Shown here: positions 1-7,364 of the stretch, one piece after another
How positions within the stretch are numbered: position 1 is the stretch's first letter
Layout of the letters: each line of letters begins with the position of its first letter
Assembly (NCBI GenBank): GCA_030638385.1
Contig: DAOWES010000217.1
Coordinates: 1-13,591 of the forward strand
Direction of reading: 5' to 3'
DNA from: Candidatus Cloacimonadota bacterium
GTDB taxonomy: Bacteria; Cloacimonadota; Cloacimonadia; Cloacimonadales; TCS61
DNA: 13,591 nucleotides
Position numbers and translations under genes: made by a program
The notes under the pieces: model-generated
The model's input: the letters and a program-made list of their open reading frames with translations, nothing else
The model's database searches: none
Told to the model about the DNA's origin: nothing

Positions 1-1
1 A

Positions 2-832
2 CAGCTTTCGGAAGATTATGTGATGGATATCACAACTTATTTCAAAAATATTTATAATTACGTTAGTACTAAAAAAGAGTACTTAGAAGGTGATAAGAGC
101 GTTAGCTGGTATAAATACATCTCTGAAGATTACGGTAGTGCTCGTGGTATAGATTTTAACATCCAAAAAATGTTATCTAACTTTATCTCTGGTTCTGCTT
201 CATATTGCCTCGCTTGGACAAGCGGAAATAGCGCCGGTGTTGTCCTTCAAGATGATGCTACAAGCTTGCGTGAATTCCCTCTTCCATGGGACATCAGACA
301 CAATTTTGGATTTAACATTACATTTAAAGTACAAAAAGGTGAAGAATTCTATTTACCTTTCACAGATATTTTAGTTCCAACATTTATTACAGATGATTTT
401 TCAACTAACTTTACATTTGGTCTTGCTTCCGGAAGTCCATACACACCACTTAATGATGATGACTCTGCAATGGATATGAATAGTGAGCTTAAGCCTTCGA
501 CATATTCTGCCAATCTTAAATTTCAAAAGAAGATACGTCTTGCTAGTAAATCATCTTTCAGAGTTTATTGCAATATTGGAAATTTATTCAATAAGAAAAA
601 CGTAAACTGGGTATATGGGAAAACAGGATCGGCAACTAATGATGGTAAGTATACCTATGTTGGAACAGACGAAGATGGAAATTATGTAGAAACAAAACCA
701 GCGGGTCATGTATATGGACCTAATGATTATGTATCTTCAAAAACAGTTGAAATTTATAATTCAGTTATTAAAAACCCTACTGCCATTTCCCAAGGTAGAA
801 CACTTGAGATTGGTGTATCTTTCAATTTCTAA
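2..832 (+). CDS. TonB-dependent outer-membrane receptor, C-terminal part (5' truncated by window edge)
   Basis: The reading frame is open from base 2 with no stop upstream, so this is the last 276 residues of a longer protein whose start lies outside the window. The visible part reads as the end of a 22-stranded TonB-dependent receptor barrel. It has alternating hydrophobic/polar strands, a DITTYFKNIYNYV strand of the kind common in these receptors, a VYCNIGNLFNKKNV segment near the end matching the family's conserved 'NLFNKKNV' pre-terminal strand, and a C-terminal strand ending in Phe (LEIGVSFNF), the usual signal for BAM-dependent insertion. Such receptors import a ligand across the outer membrane using TonB energy. 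The exbB-exbD-exbD-tonB genes start 32 bases downstream, which strongly supports the call. The ligand cannot be told because the plug and carboxypeptidase-like N-terminal region are absent. A protein-secreting or structural barrel is the less likely alternative. Confidence 0.85.
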   Translation, partial: QLSEDYVMDITTYFKNIYNYVSTKKEYLEGDKSVSWYKYISEDYGSARGIDFNIQKMLSNFISGSASYCLAWTSGNSAGVVLQDDATSLREFPLPWDIRHNFGFNITFKVQKGEEFYLPFTDILVPTFITDDFSTNFTFGLASGSPYTPLNDDDSAMDMNSELKPSTYSANLKFQKKIRLASKSSFRVYCNIGNLFNKKNVNWVYGKTGSATNDGKYTYVGTDEDGNYVETKPAGHVYGPNDYVSSKTVEIYNSVIKNPTAISQGRTLEIGVSFNF

Positions 833-864
833 AAAAAAACATATATATATAATTAGGAGGAAAA

Positions 865-1698
865 ATGAGGAGAAAATTTTTAGCGATAATAATGATAATG
901 GTAATGTTAAGCGGTTTCGCAACATTAGCTTTCGCTCAAGATGCTGTTGAGGAAACAGCAATAGAAGAGACAGTGACAAATGCTGAAGCAACAGAAACAA
1001 CTGATGCTGTAGAGGTAGCCGAAGAAGATTTTGAAGAATCTCCAAGTATTAGCGGTTTTGAAATGTTTGCACGTAAGATAGTTGGTAGTGGCTTTGTTGA
1101 TTTATTCATCCAAGGTGGATTCACCATGTGGCCAATGCTCATTTTATTAATTTGGGCTATTGCAACTATCATCTGGAAATTAGTTTCACTTTCTTATGCA
1201 AAAATCAATGTTGCTGAATTCCTTGATAAACTAGTTCCTCTTGTAAAAGAGAAAAAATATGCTGACGCTATAAAAGTTTGTGAAGAGACAAAAGGACCTG
1301 TTGCTTCTGTTGTTCACGCTGGTCTTTCAAAAGCGCAATTAGGTATCGATGCAGTTGAAAAATCTATTGAGAACGCTGGTATAGTTGAAATGGCTTTCTT
1401 AGAAAAAGGTTTCATTCCTATCTCTACAACTATCAACCTTGCACCAATGCTTGGATTCTTTGGAACAATGATCGGTATGATCGCGGCTTTCGATGCGATT
1501 GCTAAAGCGGGTGAAGTAGATCCTACAATTGTTGCTTCCGGTATTAAAATCGCTCTTATCACAACTGCTGCTGGTTTGGCTGTGGCTATTCCTGTTCAGT
1601 TCTTCAATAATATGTTCTTGTCTATGGTTGACACGCTCGTAATGGATATTCAGAGAGGATCAGAAAAAGTAATCGAAACCCTTGTTGAAAACAATTAG
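865..1698 (+). CDS. exbB: ExbB/TolQ/MotA-family proton channel with N-terminal signal-like extension
   Basis: Inner-membrane proton-channel subunit that, with ExbD, converts proton-motive force into movement of TonB. At 277 residues it is longer than the minimal ExbB because of its N-terminus: a signal-peptide-like segment (1-24, ending AFA-Q) and an acidic Glu/Ala/Thr-rich stretch (about 25-62) precede TM1 (about 86-108). TM2 (about 186-211) carries the family signature LAPMLGFFGTMIGM, and TM3 (about 224-250) carries ITTAAGLAVAIP. T201 and T234 correspond by position to the functionally important pore threonines of E. coli ExbB. The cytoplasmic loop lies between TM1 and TM2. The start is fixed by a perfect AGGAGG (855-860) four bases before the ATG. 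It is followed eight bases later by exbD. Membership of the family is certain. That it powers TonB rather than a Tol or gliding machine follows from the adjacent receptor and tonB. Confidence 0.95.
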   Translation: MRRKFLAIIMIMVMLSGFATLAFAQDAVEETAIEETVTNAEATETTDAVEVAEEDFEESPSISGFEMFARKIVGSGFVDLFIQGGFTMWPMLILLIWAIATIIWKLVSLSYAKINVAEFLDKLVPLVKEKKYADAIKVCEETKGPVASVVHAGLSKAQLGIDAVEKSIENAGIVEMAFLEKGFIPISTTINLAPMLGFFGTMIGMIAAFDAIAKAGEVDPTIVASGIKIALITTAAGLAVAIPVQFFNNMFLSMVDTLVMDIQRGSEKVIETLVENN

Positions 1699-1706
1699 GC
1701 GGAGAA

Positions 1707-2126
1707 ATGAAATTTAGCAGAAAAAGGAAGGAAATGGGTGGCATCCCAACTTCATCAATGTCTGATGTTGCTTTTCTGCTGTTGGTGTTCTTTTTATCTA
1801 CCACAAAGTTCGATATAAAAAAAGGACTCGGAATTGTTTTACCTCCTGCCAGCACCAAAGCTGATAAGAGAGTAAAACTGAAAGATGAAAATATCACCAA
1901 AGTGTTGATCAACAAAGAGGGAGAAATTCTTCTGAAGACAAAAGATTCAGAAGAGCAGATCTCAATGGCAAAACTTAAATCAAGAATTAGAACATTGGTA
2001 AAAAATAACCCAGATATGGTGATCTCACTGAAAACAGATAGAAAAAGTAAATATAAATATATGGTAATGGTTCTTGATAGACTTCAGGCTGCTGGAGCTG
2101 AGAAGATCTCATTATCAACAAACTAG
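1707..2126 (+). CDS. exbD: ExbD/TolR-family proton-channel partner, first copy
   Basis: Single-span inner-membrane partner of ExbB. The 139 residues show a basic cytoplasmic N-terminus, the ExbD signature IPTSSMSDVAFLLLVFFL with membrane Asp20 (equivalent to the protonatable Asp25 of E. coli ExbD), and a periplasmic alpha/beta domain (about 45-139). The start is eight bases after exbB. GGCGGAG (1698-1704) is only about two bases from the ATG. An in-frame ATG at 1734 preceded by GGAAGG is the alternative, but it would remove most of the basic cytoplasmic tail before the helix, so I prefer 1707. The periplasmic domain is Lys-rich, unlike that of the second copy, so the two are probably different subunits and not recent duplicates. 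Confidence 0.93.
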   Translation: MKFSRKRKEMGGIPTSSMSDVAFLLLVFFLSTTKFDIKKGLGIVLPPASTKADKRVKLKDENITKVLINKEGEILLKTKDSEEQISMAKLKSRIRTLVKNNPDMVISLKTDRKSKYKYMVMVLDRLQAAGAEKISLSTN

Positions 2127-2135
2127 GAAGGAACT

Positions 2136-2543
2136 ATGGCAAAATTTGTAAAAAAGAATAAGCCCGAATCTGCGATACCGACTGCGTCGATGTCCGATAT
2201 AGCTTTTCTGTTACTTCTTTTCTTCATGGTTTCCACTGTGTTTGTGAAAGAACGAGGCTTAAAAGTTACTATGCCTCGAGCAGAAAGCATTCAAAAAATC
2301 CCTCGTAATCATTCAGCAACAATCTATGTTAATTCTGCCGGGACAATCTCAATTGATGATTTTCCGGTAGAAATCCCACAGATTGCCGGTATTATGAATA
2401 GTAAGCTTGCAGAGGATTTCAACTTGATAACTTGCTTTAGAACAGACCAAAATACAAGTTACGGTATTATGTCTGATATTCTGAACCAATTAAGAGAAGC
2501 TGAGTGTTTACGTGTTTCATTTGAAGCGAAATTGAAAAGGTAG
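2136..2543 (+). CDS. exbD: ExbD/TolR-family proton-channel partner, second copy
   Basis: A second ExbD of 135 residues, nine bases after the first. It has the same layout: basic N-terminus (1-12), signature IPTASMSDIAFLLLLFFMV with Asp21 as the membrane proton carrier, and a periplasmic domain (about 45-135). A good AGGAAGGA (2125-2132) precedes the ATG. The two ExbDs agree closely around the transmembrane motif but diverge through the periplasmic part, where this one has two cysteines (C101-type and C120-type positions) that the first lacks. The ExbB-ExbD-ExbD-TonB gene order is known in FCB-group bacteria, and the pair may form a hetero-dimer in the pore of the ExbB pentamer; the latter is inference. 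Confidence 0.93.
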   Translation: MAKFVKKNKPESAIPTASMSDIAFLLLLFFMVSTVFVKERGLKVTMPRAESIQKIPRNHSATIYVNSAGTISIDDFPVEIPQIAGIMNSKLAEDFNLITCFRTDQNTSYGIMSDILNQLREAECLRVSFEAKLKR

Positions 2544-2546
2544 GGA

Positions 2547-3188
2547 ATGATGAAAGAACAAACATATAAAGATTGGAAAGATGTTGCTAGTAGTCACCTT
2601 GAAAAGTGCACTAGCTTAGCTATCCTGATTCTTCTTTTTGCCTTTTTGGTTTCTCCCAAACTCGAAGTTAAAACATATCATGCCGAAATAAAAATTATTG
2701 AAGCAATTGATATTCCTCCGGAAATTCGAGAAAAAATTAAACCACCTGAAGCAACTGTGAAACCACAGATTGAGATTGTGATTGATGACGACTTTGAAGG
2801 TGAGGAAGATGAAGATATTGAAACTATCGATACTATTGAAACAACTTCTCTCGATATGGAAAAGATCATAGAAACTACTCAAATTGGAAAAACTTCTAAA
2901 TTTGTTATTTACGAAGATGCTCCAGTTCCAATAAAACAGGTTAAGCCTATATACCCGGCTTTTGCTAAAATTGCCGGCATCGAAGGACAAGTGTACCTGG
3001 AAGTTGAAGTGCTTATTGATGGTTCAGTTGGTGCTATTGAAGTAAGAAAATCCTTGATGGCTGGTCCCGGTGGACTAGACGAAGCTGCTGTGACAGCTGT
3101 GAAACAATGGAAATATAGTCCTGCTAAAAGTAATGGTAAACCTGTTGCTGTGTGGATTACATTCCCAGTTAGTTTCTCATTAAATTAA
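2547..3188 (+). CDS. tonB: TonB energy-transducing protein
   Basis: TonB spans the periplasm and passes force from ExbB/ExbD to the receptor's TonB box. The 213 residues comprise a short cytoplasmic tail (1-20), one transmembrane helix (about 22-36), a short linker, and a typical TonB C-terminal domain (about 125-213). In this domain I see KPIYPAFAKIAGIEGQV, the DGSV turn, GGLDEAAVTAVKQWKY and a final GKPVAVWITFPVSF strand. The linker is unusual: besides a few prolines (IPPEIREKIKPPEATVKP) it is strongly acidic (about 80-95, DDDFEGEEDEDIE) in place of the long Pro-Lys/Pro-Glu rod of proteobacterial TonB. ATG codons at 2547 and 2550 are both possible; AGGTAGGG (2538-2545) fits either. It starts three bases after exbD-2, so translational coupling is likely. 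Confidence 0.93.
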   Translation: MMKEQTYKDWKDVASSHLEKCTSLAILILLFAFLVSPKLEVKTYHAEIKIIEAIDIPPEIREKIKPPEATVKPQIEIVIDDDFEGEEDEDIETIDTIETTSLDMEKIIETTQIGKTSKFVIYEDAPVPIKQVKPIYPAFAKIAGIEGQVYLEVEVLIDGSVGAIEVRKSLMAGPGGLDEAAVTAVKQWKYSPAKSNGKPVAVWITFPVSFSLN

Positions 3189-3208
3189 TTAATTTGGAGG
3201 CAGAATAA

Positions 3209-6200
3209 ATGAAATTTTCCAAAATAAGGATCATATTCATCTTAGTAATTCTGTTAGTTATGTCATCTATGCTTACAGCAAGATCTGTAAATGGTGGCAG
3301 TGCTGATAAAAAATTCGATTTGATCAAATACCATAATGTAGGAAATATCTGGCTCCGTGTGAGTAACTACGGATTCTTTGGATCCGGTGATGATATTACT
3401 CCGAAATGGCCATCATTGGAATACCCAGGCGGTAGTGGTATCGATTACCTCTATCAAGGGGCTTTATGGTTTGGTGCAAAAAAAGTAAGAAGAAACTCTT
3501 TCGGTCAAAAATTGTATTGGCTGGAAAACCCCGAAGATGAAAATGATGTTGTGGCAGAAGATGACCCATTATGGTCAGAAGAACTTGAGGTAGCAATGGA
3601 TACGCTGGTATCTGTTGGATTTGATGGTGATGAAGATCTTTATGAATTCTTACCAGCTTATAATCCTCTTGAAACATCAGCTTTAGGCTCTACTTATGGA
3701 CAATATAATATCTCAGATACAATTATGACTGCATCTATTCGTACTCAACAACGTGGAGTTGATGATGATGGTGACGGACTTATTGATGAAGATCCTGTGG
3801 GATATGCTTTCCCTTTTAGAAGTAAAGACGAATTACCGGCTGAATTTAATGTATATGGTGGTGAATTCTTAGGTGACCTTGATCCTTCCGATATGGGACC
3901 AATTAATTCATACTCAGAGATCTGGTTCCCATTAGGGTTTGTGGATCTGGCAAGTGATGAAAATAAATTATACAACTTTACAAAACCTAATGATGATGAT
4001 GGTGACGGTTTTACTGACGAAGATGGTTACCCCGTTTCTGAACAAGATTTTATCTCATATTATTATGACTATAGCCCATTTGGTACTGTCGGAGAAAGAC
4101 ATTGGGGATCAAGCTCAGGCAATAATGATCATTACCCATTGAAAGTTCGTGTACGCCAGCTTAGTTACCAATGGAGTTATGAATATATTAAAAACCTTGT
4201 TTATATCGAATTTGATATAACAAACATGAATCCTGAAGATGATCTATTAGATTGTGCTATGGGAATTTACATGGATTCTGACGTAGGGCCACAACCTTGG
4301 AGTTCTCAAGAGAAAGCCGGTGACGACGTTAGTAGTTATGTAAAAGGTGAAGGATATAACTTCGCATATACATTTGACGCCGACTTTGATGGCGGACTTT
4401 CTACAGGTTATGTAGGATCTCGTGTTTGTACACCAGACCCGGAACAACTTGAATTTGCTTGCTGGACTTGGGCTGTTGGTAAAGGCCCAGATGATAGTAA
4501 TCCCAGAAAGCTTAATGTAGAGGTTGCTAATGAAAAATATTGGTTAATTACACATAATAAAGATTCATTTAATGATGATTATATTTCATTGAAAGATGAT
4601 CCTGATACTCAAATGGATGCTCCGGTTGATACTAGATATCTATTTGGTTTCTATGGTGCTCAAGCTCACACCGGTGACACAGATAAAAATGGAATTGATG
4701 ACTATTTAGAAGAAGATAAGAAAGGTAATTATTTCAAACGTTGGAATCTTGCACCGGGAAAAACAATGAAAATTGTGCTTGCAATATTCCCGGGAGATAC
4801 AGTTAACGAGTTGAAAACACAATCTACTTGGGCAAAAGAAATTTATGGCAACCCTCAAACTCTTACAACTGTTGTTATTCCGGATACAGCAAATCACTAC
4901 GAAGCTCCTGAGCCTCCCAAAATCCCTAATATGTTTGCAGAGCTCGTTGACCGTAATGGTGAAAATAAAGTTAATAGAATTCATCTATACTGGGATAATC
5001 AATCTGAGATGGAAAATATTGATGTAAAAACTGTTAATAATGAAGTTATGGGTTGGCAAGACAGCAATGAGGATCTCGATAGTTACATTGATAATTATGA
5101 TGTTGCGACATTCCCTGCTTATATACCGGCACCGGATGATAGTAAATATAACGAGAATGCTACCATAAACCCATGGACTGCTTTCAGATTACGTCACGAC
5201 TTCCAAGGTTATTCTCTTTGGGGAAGATCTGGCAGTGGATCTCAAGAAGATTGGACTCAAATGCAAAGATGGGATAAAATTGAAGAAGATCAAGATATTG
5301 CCGATTATAATATCAATGCTGGAACAGATGATTATATGAACTTTGGAGGAAACCTTGGCAACGATATAGGCCTTCCGAACGTACATACAGCAACTGAAAA
5401 AGATGTTACATACTACAGATATAACGATCAATATGAATTGGTTCTCTTTGAAATTGGTGATTTAGTTTATGGTGATCATCTTTATAATTCAACAGCTGTT
5501 TATTCTGCTGAATTAGAAACTGATCTTGCCGGAAAATCACCTAATGACCAAGCATTATATTTCAAAAATCCAAATGTTAGAGATGATGTATATCTTGCAC
5601 TCTATAATGATAAGTTAATTCCTTTTCCAAAGCATGGAGGAGAAAGTGCTATCGATAACCCTGTAGCTCTTGAGAAATTACGAAAAGATCGTTTATCAAG
5701 AAGATACTACAATCAATGGATCAATAATCCTCCTAAAGGAATTGAATATTATTGTGCTGTTGCTTCTTGGGATAGAGGTATTCCAAAAGCTAACTTAGCA
5801 TCTCTCGAATCTGGTAGAGACGGTAATATGAGAGTATTCTTCCCCGGTACATTATCACGTGATAATATGGATGATATTCATGTTGTTCCAAATCCATATA
5901 TTGGACAAAGTAAATTTGACGGAAGAAGACAAAAAGATGATAAAGGCGATAAGAGCCGCCGTCTTTGGTTCGTAAATCTTCCTGAAGTTTGTACTATCAA
6001 AATTTACACTCTGGCAGGAGACCTTGTAGATATAGTCAAGCATGATGGAGCGGCGAGAGAAGATATTATCTCTGTTAGTAAAGCTGCTCAATATGGTGTG
6101 AAGGCAAATGGTATGGCATCTTGGGATATTCTTTCTAAGAATAACCAAATCATTTCTGCGGGTGTTTATTTATATTCAGTAATTGATGAAGACGGCAATA

Positions 6201-6232
6201 AGAAAGTCGGCAAATTTGTGATAATCAAATAA
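3209..6232 (+). CDS. Large exported protein with FN3-like region, Ca-binding-type motifs and C-terminal sorting-like domain
   Basis: The function is unknown. The 1007 residues begin with a signal peptide (about 1-25, hydrophobic core IIFILVILLVMSSML). The N-terminal half opens with NVGNIWLRVSNYGFFG and YPGGSGIDYLYQGALWFGA, a style I associate with large secreted proteins of Cloacimonadota/Marinimicrobia-type genomes. DxDxDG acidic loops lie at 185-195, 262-272 and 490-498. A fibronectin-III-like region is plausible at about 585-700 (RIHLYWDNQSE, DFQGYSLWGR, WTQMQRWDKI). The last 118 residues (about 890-1007) form a sorting-type beta domain: it starts VVPNPY, has TIKIYTLAGDLV, and ends ISAGVYLYSV...KKVGKFVIIK, resembling type IX C-terminal domains or FlgD-like Ig domains, but lacks the full PNPFNP motif. 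GGAGG (3196-3200) precedes the ATG. Its place between tonB and a PorV-like gene suggests a surface component of the same uptake or secretion module. Confidence 0.82.
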   Translation: MKFSKIRIIFILVILLVMSSMLTARSVNGGSADKKFDLIKYHNVGNIWLRVSNYGFFGSGDDITPKWPSLEYPGGSGIDYLYQGALWFGAKKVRRNSFGQKLYWLENPEDENDVVAEDDPLWSEELEVAMDTLVSVGFDGDEDLYEFLPAYNPLETSALGSTYGQYNISDTIMTASIRTQQRGVDDDGDGLIDEDPVGYAFPFRSKDELPAEFNVYGGEFLGDLDPSDMGPINSYSEIWFPLGFVDLASDENKLYNFTKPNDDDGDGFTDEDGYPVSEQDFISYYYDYSPFGTVGERHWGSSSGNNDHYPLKVRVRQLSYQWSYEYIKNLVYIEFDITNMNPEDDLLDCAMGIYMDSDVGPQPWSSQEKAGDDVSSYVKGEGYNFAYTFDADFDGGLSTGYVGSRVCTPDPEQLEFACWTWAVGKGPDDSNPRKLNVEVANEKYWLITHNKDSFNDDYISLKDDPDTQMDAPVDTRYLFGFYGAQAHTGDTDKNGIDDYLEEDKKGNYFKRWNLAPGKTMKIVLAIFPGDTVNELKTQSTWAKEIYGNPQTLTTVVIPDTANHYEAPEPPKIPNMFAELVDRNGENKVNRIHLYWDNQSEMENIDVKTVNNEVMGWQDSNEDLDSYIDNYDVATFPAYIPAPDDSKYNENATINPWTAFRLRHDFQGYSLWGRSGSGSQEDWTQMQRWDKIEEDQDIADYNINAGTDDYMNFGGNLGNDIGLPNVHTATEKDVTYYRYNDQYELVLFEIGDLVYGDHLYNSTAVYSAELETDLAGKSPNDQALYFKNPNVRDDVYLALYNDKLIPFPKHGGESAIDNPVALEKLRKDRLSRRYYNQWINNPPKGIEYYCAVASWDRGIPKANLASLESGRDGNMRVFFPGTLSRDNMDDIHVVPNPYIGQSKFDGRRQKDDKGDKSRRLWFVNLPEVCTIKIYTLAGDLVDIVKHDGAAREDIISVSKAAQYGVKANGMASWDILSKNNQIISAGVYLYSVIDEDGNKKVGKFVIIK

Positions 6233-6242
6233 GGGGTAATAC

Positions 6243-7271
6243 ATGAAAAAATACTTAAGCATATTGTTTATCCTGATGATGGTTCCCGGATTGCTTTTAG
6301 CAGAAACTTTTGCAAAAACCGGTACGGCAGGTGTACAATTTCTAAAACTGGGAATTGATGCTAGAGCTATCGGAATGGCAGAAGCTTATACTGCAGTTAC
6401 AGATGATATTTCATCTGTTTATTGGAATCCTGCAGGATTAGCTTTAAAATCGAATAATCAGGTTTTATTCTCCCACACAGAGTGGGTTGCTGATATTCGT
6501 TATGAATATTTAGCAGCTTCCCAAGTAACCGGCATTGGTACATTTGCCCTTTCAGCTGCATTTTTGCATATGGATTGGATGGATGTTTATACCGAAGACT
6601 CATTTGAGTATCCAACCGGAGAAACGTTTACCAATAGCGATCTAGCCATTGGTTTAAGCTATGCAAATGAATATACTGATAAATTCTCATTTGGATTTAC
6701 ATTAAAGTATCTTAGAGAAAATCTCGACGAATATTCTGTAAATGGAGCCTCGGTTGATATTGGTTCTTTATACAATACAGGTTGGAAAAATTTTACGATT
6801 GGAATGTCATTAAGAAATTTCGGACCGGATTTGAAATTTGAACTGGATAATGACAATGATGGCAAACTTGACGAAGATACTTTTGACCTTCTTGATAATG
6901 ATGGTGACGGACTTATCGATGAAGATAAAGAAGAAGTACCTTTCAAACTTCCTATGAATTTCTCTTTGGGAGTTGCTTTAGATGTGTTCCGTACTGATCA
7001 ACACTCACTTATCAGCTCATTTCAGATTGATAACTGCGTTGATAGAATGGAAACTTACAACTTAGGATTCGAATATAAAGTTGGTACATTCAAAGTAAGA
7101 GCAGGAAAACAATTTATGCTTGATACTGCCGGAATTTCTGCAGGATTTGGCTTGAATATTCCTACTAGCTTTGCTATTATAGATTTGGATTATTCTTATA
7201 CTGATATGGGTGACCTTTCCGAAAGTTTCTTAAAATCACCTCATCGTATATCTTTAAAACTCTCTTTCTAG
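6243..7271 (+). CDS. PorV/PorQ-like outer-membrane beta-barrel protein with acidic loop insertion
   Basis: 342 residues with a signal peptide (1-20, cut near LLA-E). The mature N-terminus (TAGVQFLKLGIDARAIGMAEAYTAVTDDISSVYWNPAGL, residues 28-66) is the hallmark of the PorV/PorQ (UPF0164-like) family of FadL-type barrels. It is followed by alternating beta-strands and a Phe-terminated last strand (HRISLKLSF). In type IX secretion PorV binds sorted cargo at the outer membrane and shuttles it to the attachment complex; PorQ and other paralogues are less well understood. An insertion at about 202-231 carries two tandem calcium-type loops, DNDNDGKLDED (202-212) and DNDGDGLIDED (218-228), like those in the preceding gene product. 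It starts ten bases after that gene (AAGGGG at 6231-6236), so the two are probably co-translated partners. The family call is firm; the role in carrying its neighbours is inference. Confidence 0.87.
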   Translation: MKKYLSILFILMMVPGLLLAETFAKTGTAGVQFLKLGIDARAIGMAEAYTAVTDDISSVYWNPAGLALKSNNQVLFSHTEWVADIRYEYLAASQVTGIGTFALSAAFLHMDWMDVYTEDSFEYPTGETFTNSDLAIGLSYANEYTDKFSFGFTLKYLRENLDEYSVNGASVDIGSLYNTGWKNFTIGMSLRNFGPDLKFELDNDNDGKLDEDTFDLLDNDGDGLIDEDKEEVPFKLPMNFSLGVALDVFRTDQHSLISSFQIDNCVDRMETYNLGFEYKVGTFKVRAGKQFMLDTAGISAGFGLNIPTSFAIIDLDYSYTDMGDLSESFLKSPHRISLKLSF

Positions 7272-7284
7272 AGGGTTTTAAAGA
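7251..7284 (+). terminator. Long hairpin overlapping the stop codon; weak terminator or mRNA-processing element
   Basis: A 14-base-pair stem (7251-7264 with 7271-7284, one G-T pair, six-base loop) spans the last codons and stop codon of the PorV-like gene. It is followed only by TAACTTTCT, not a run of Ts, so it is a weak intrinsic terminator at best. It may partly reduce transcription into the downstream 682-residue gene, or stabilise the 3' end of the upstream message. Confidence 0.5.
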
Positions 7285-7294
7285 TAACTTTCTG

Positions 7295-7300
7295 TATAAT
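7295..7300 (+). promoter_or_regulatory. Possible -10 element upstream of the 682-residue exported protein gene
   Basis: A perfect TATAAT sits just after the 7251-7284 hairpin and 65 bases before the next ATG. No good TTGACA-like -35 element lies 16-18 bases upstream, and the spacer is AT-rich throughout, so a chance match is quite possible. If real, it would let the last gene be transcribed separately from the operon. Confidence 0.25.
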
Positions 7301-7364
7301 AATAGATGAAAAATAATTAGGTTTTTTAACTAAATAAAAAAAACCGCTAAACAAGGAGGATAAA

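Noticed and set aside
708..1045. Overlapping small open frames at the receptor/exbB junction on both strands
   Set aside because: They are out-of-frame shadows of the receptor end and the exbB signal region, without ribosome sites or domains.
2616..2990. Minus-strand open frame of 124 codons inside tonB
   Set aside because: It is antisense to a well-supported TonB gene and its Phe/Asn/Ser-rich product is what antisense of acidic codons gives.
7320..7345. GGTTTTTT...AAAAAACC inverted repeat before the 682-residue gene
   Set aside because: The stem is almost all A-T, no T-run follows, and such pairs are expected in AT-rich leader DNA.
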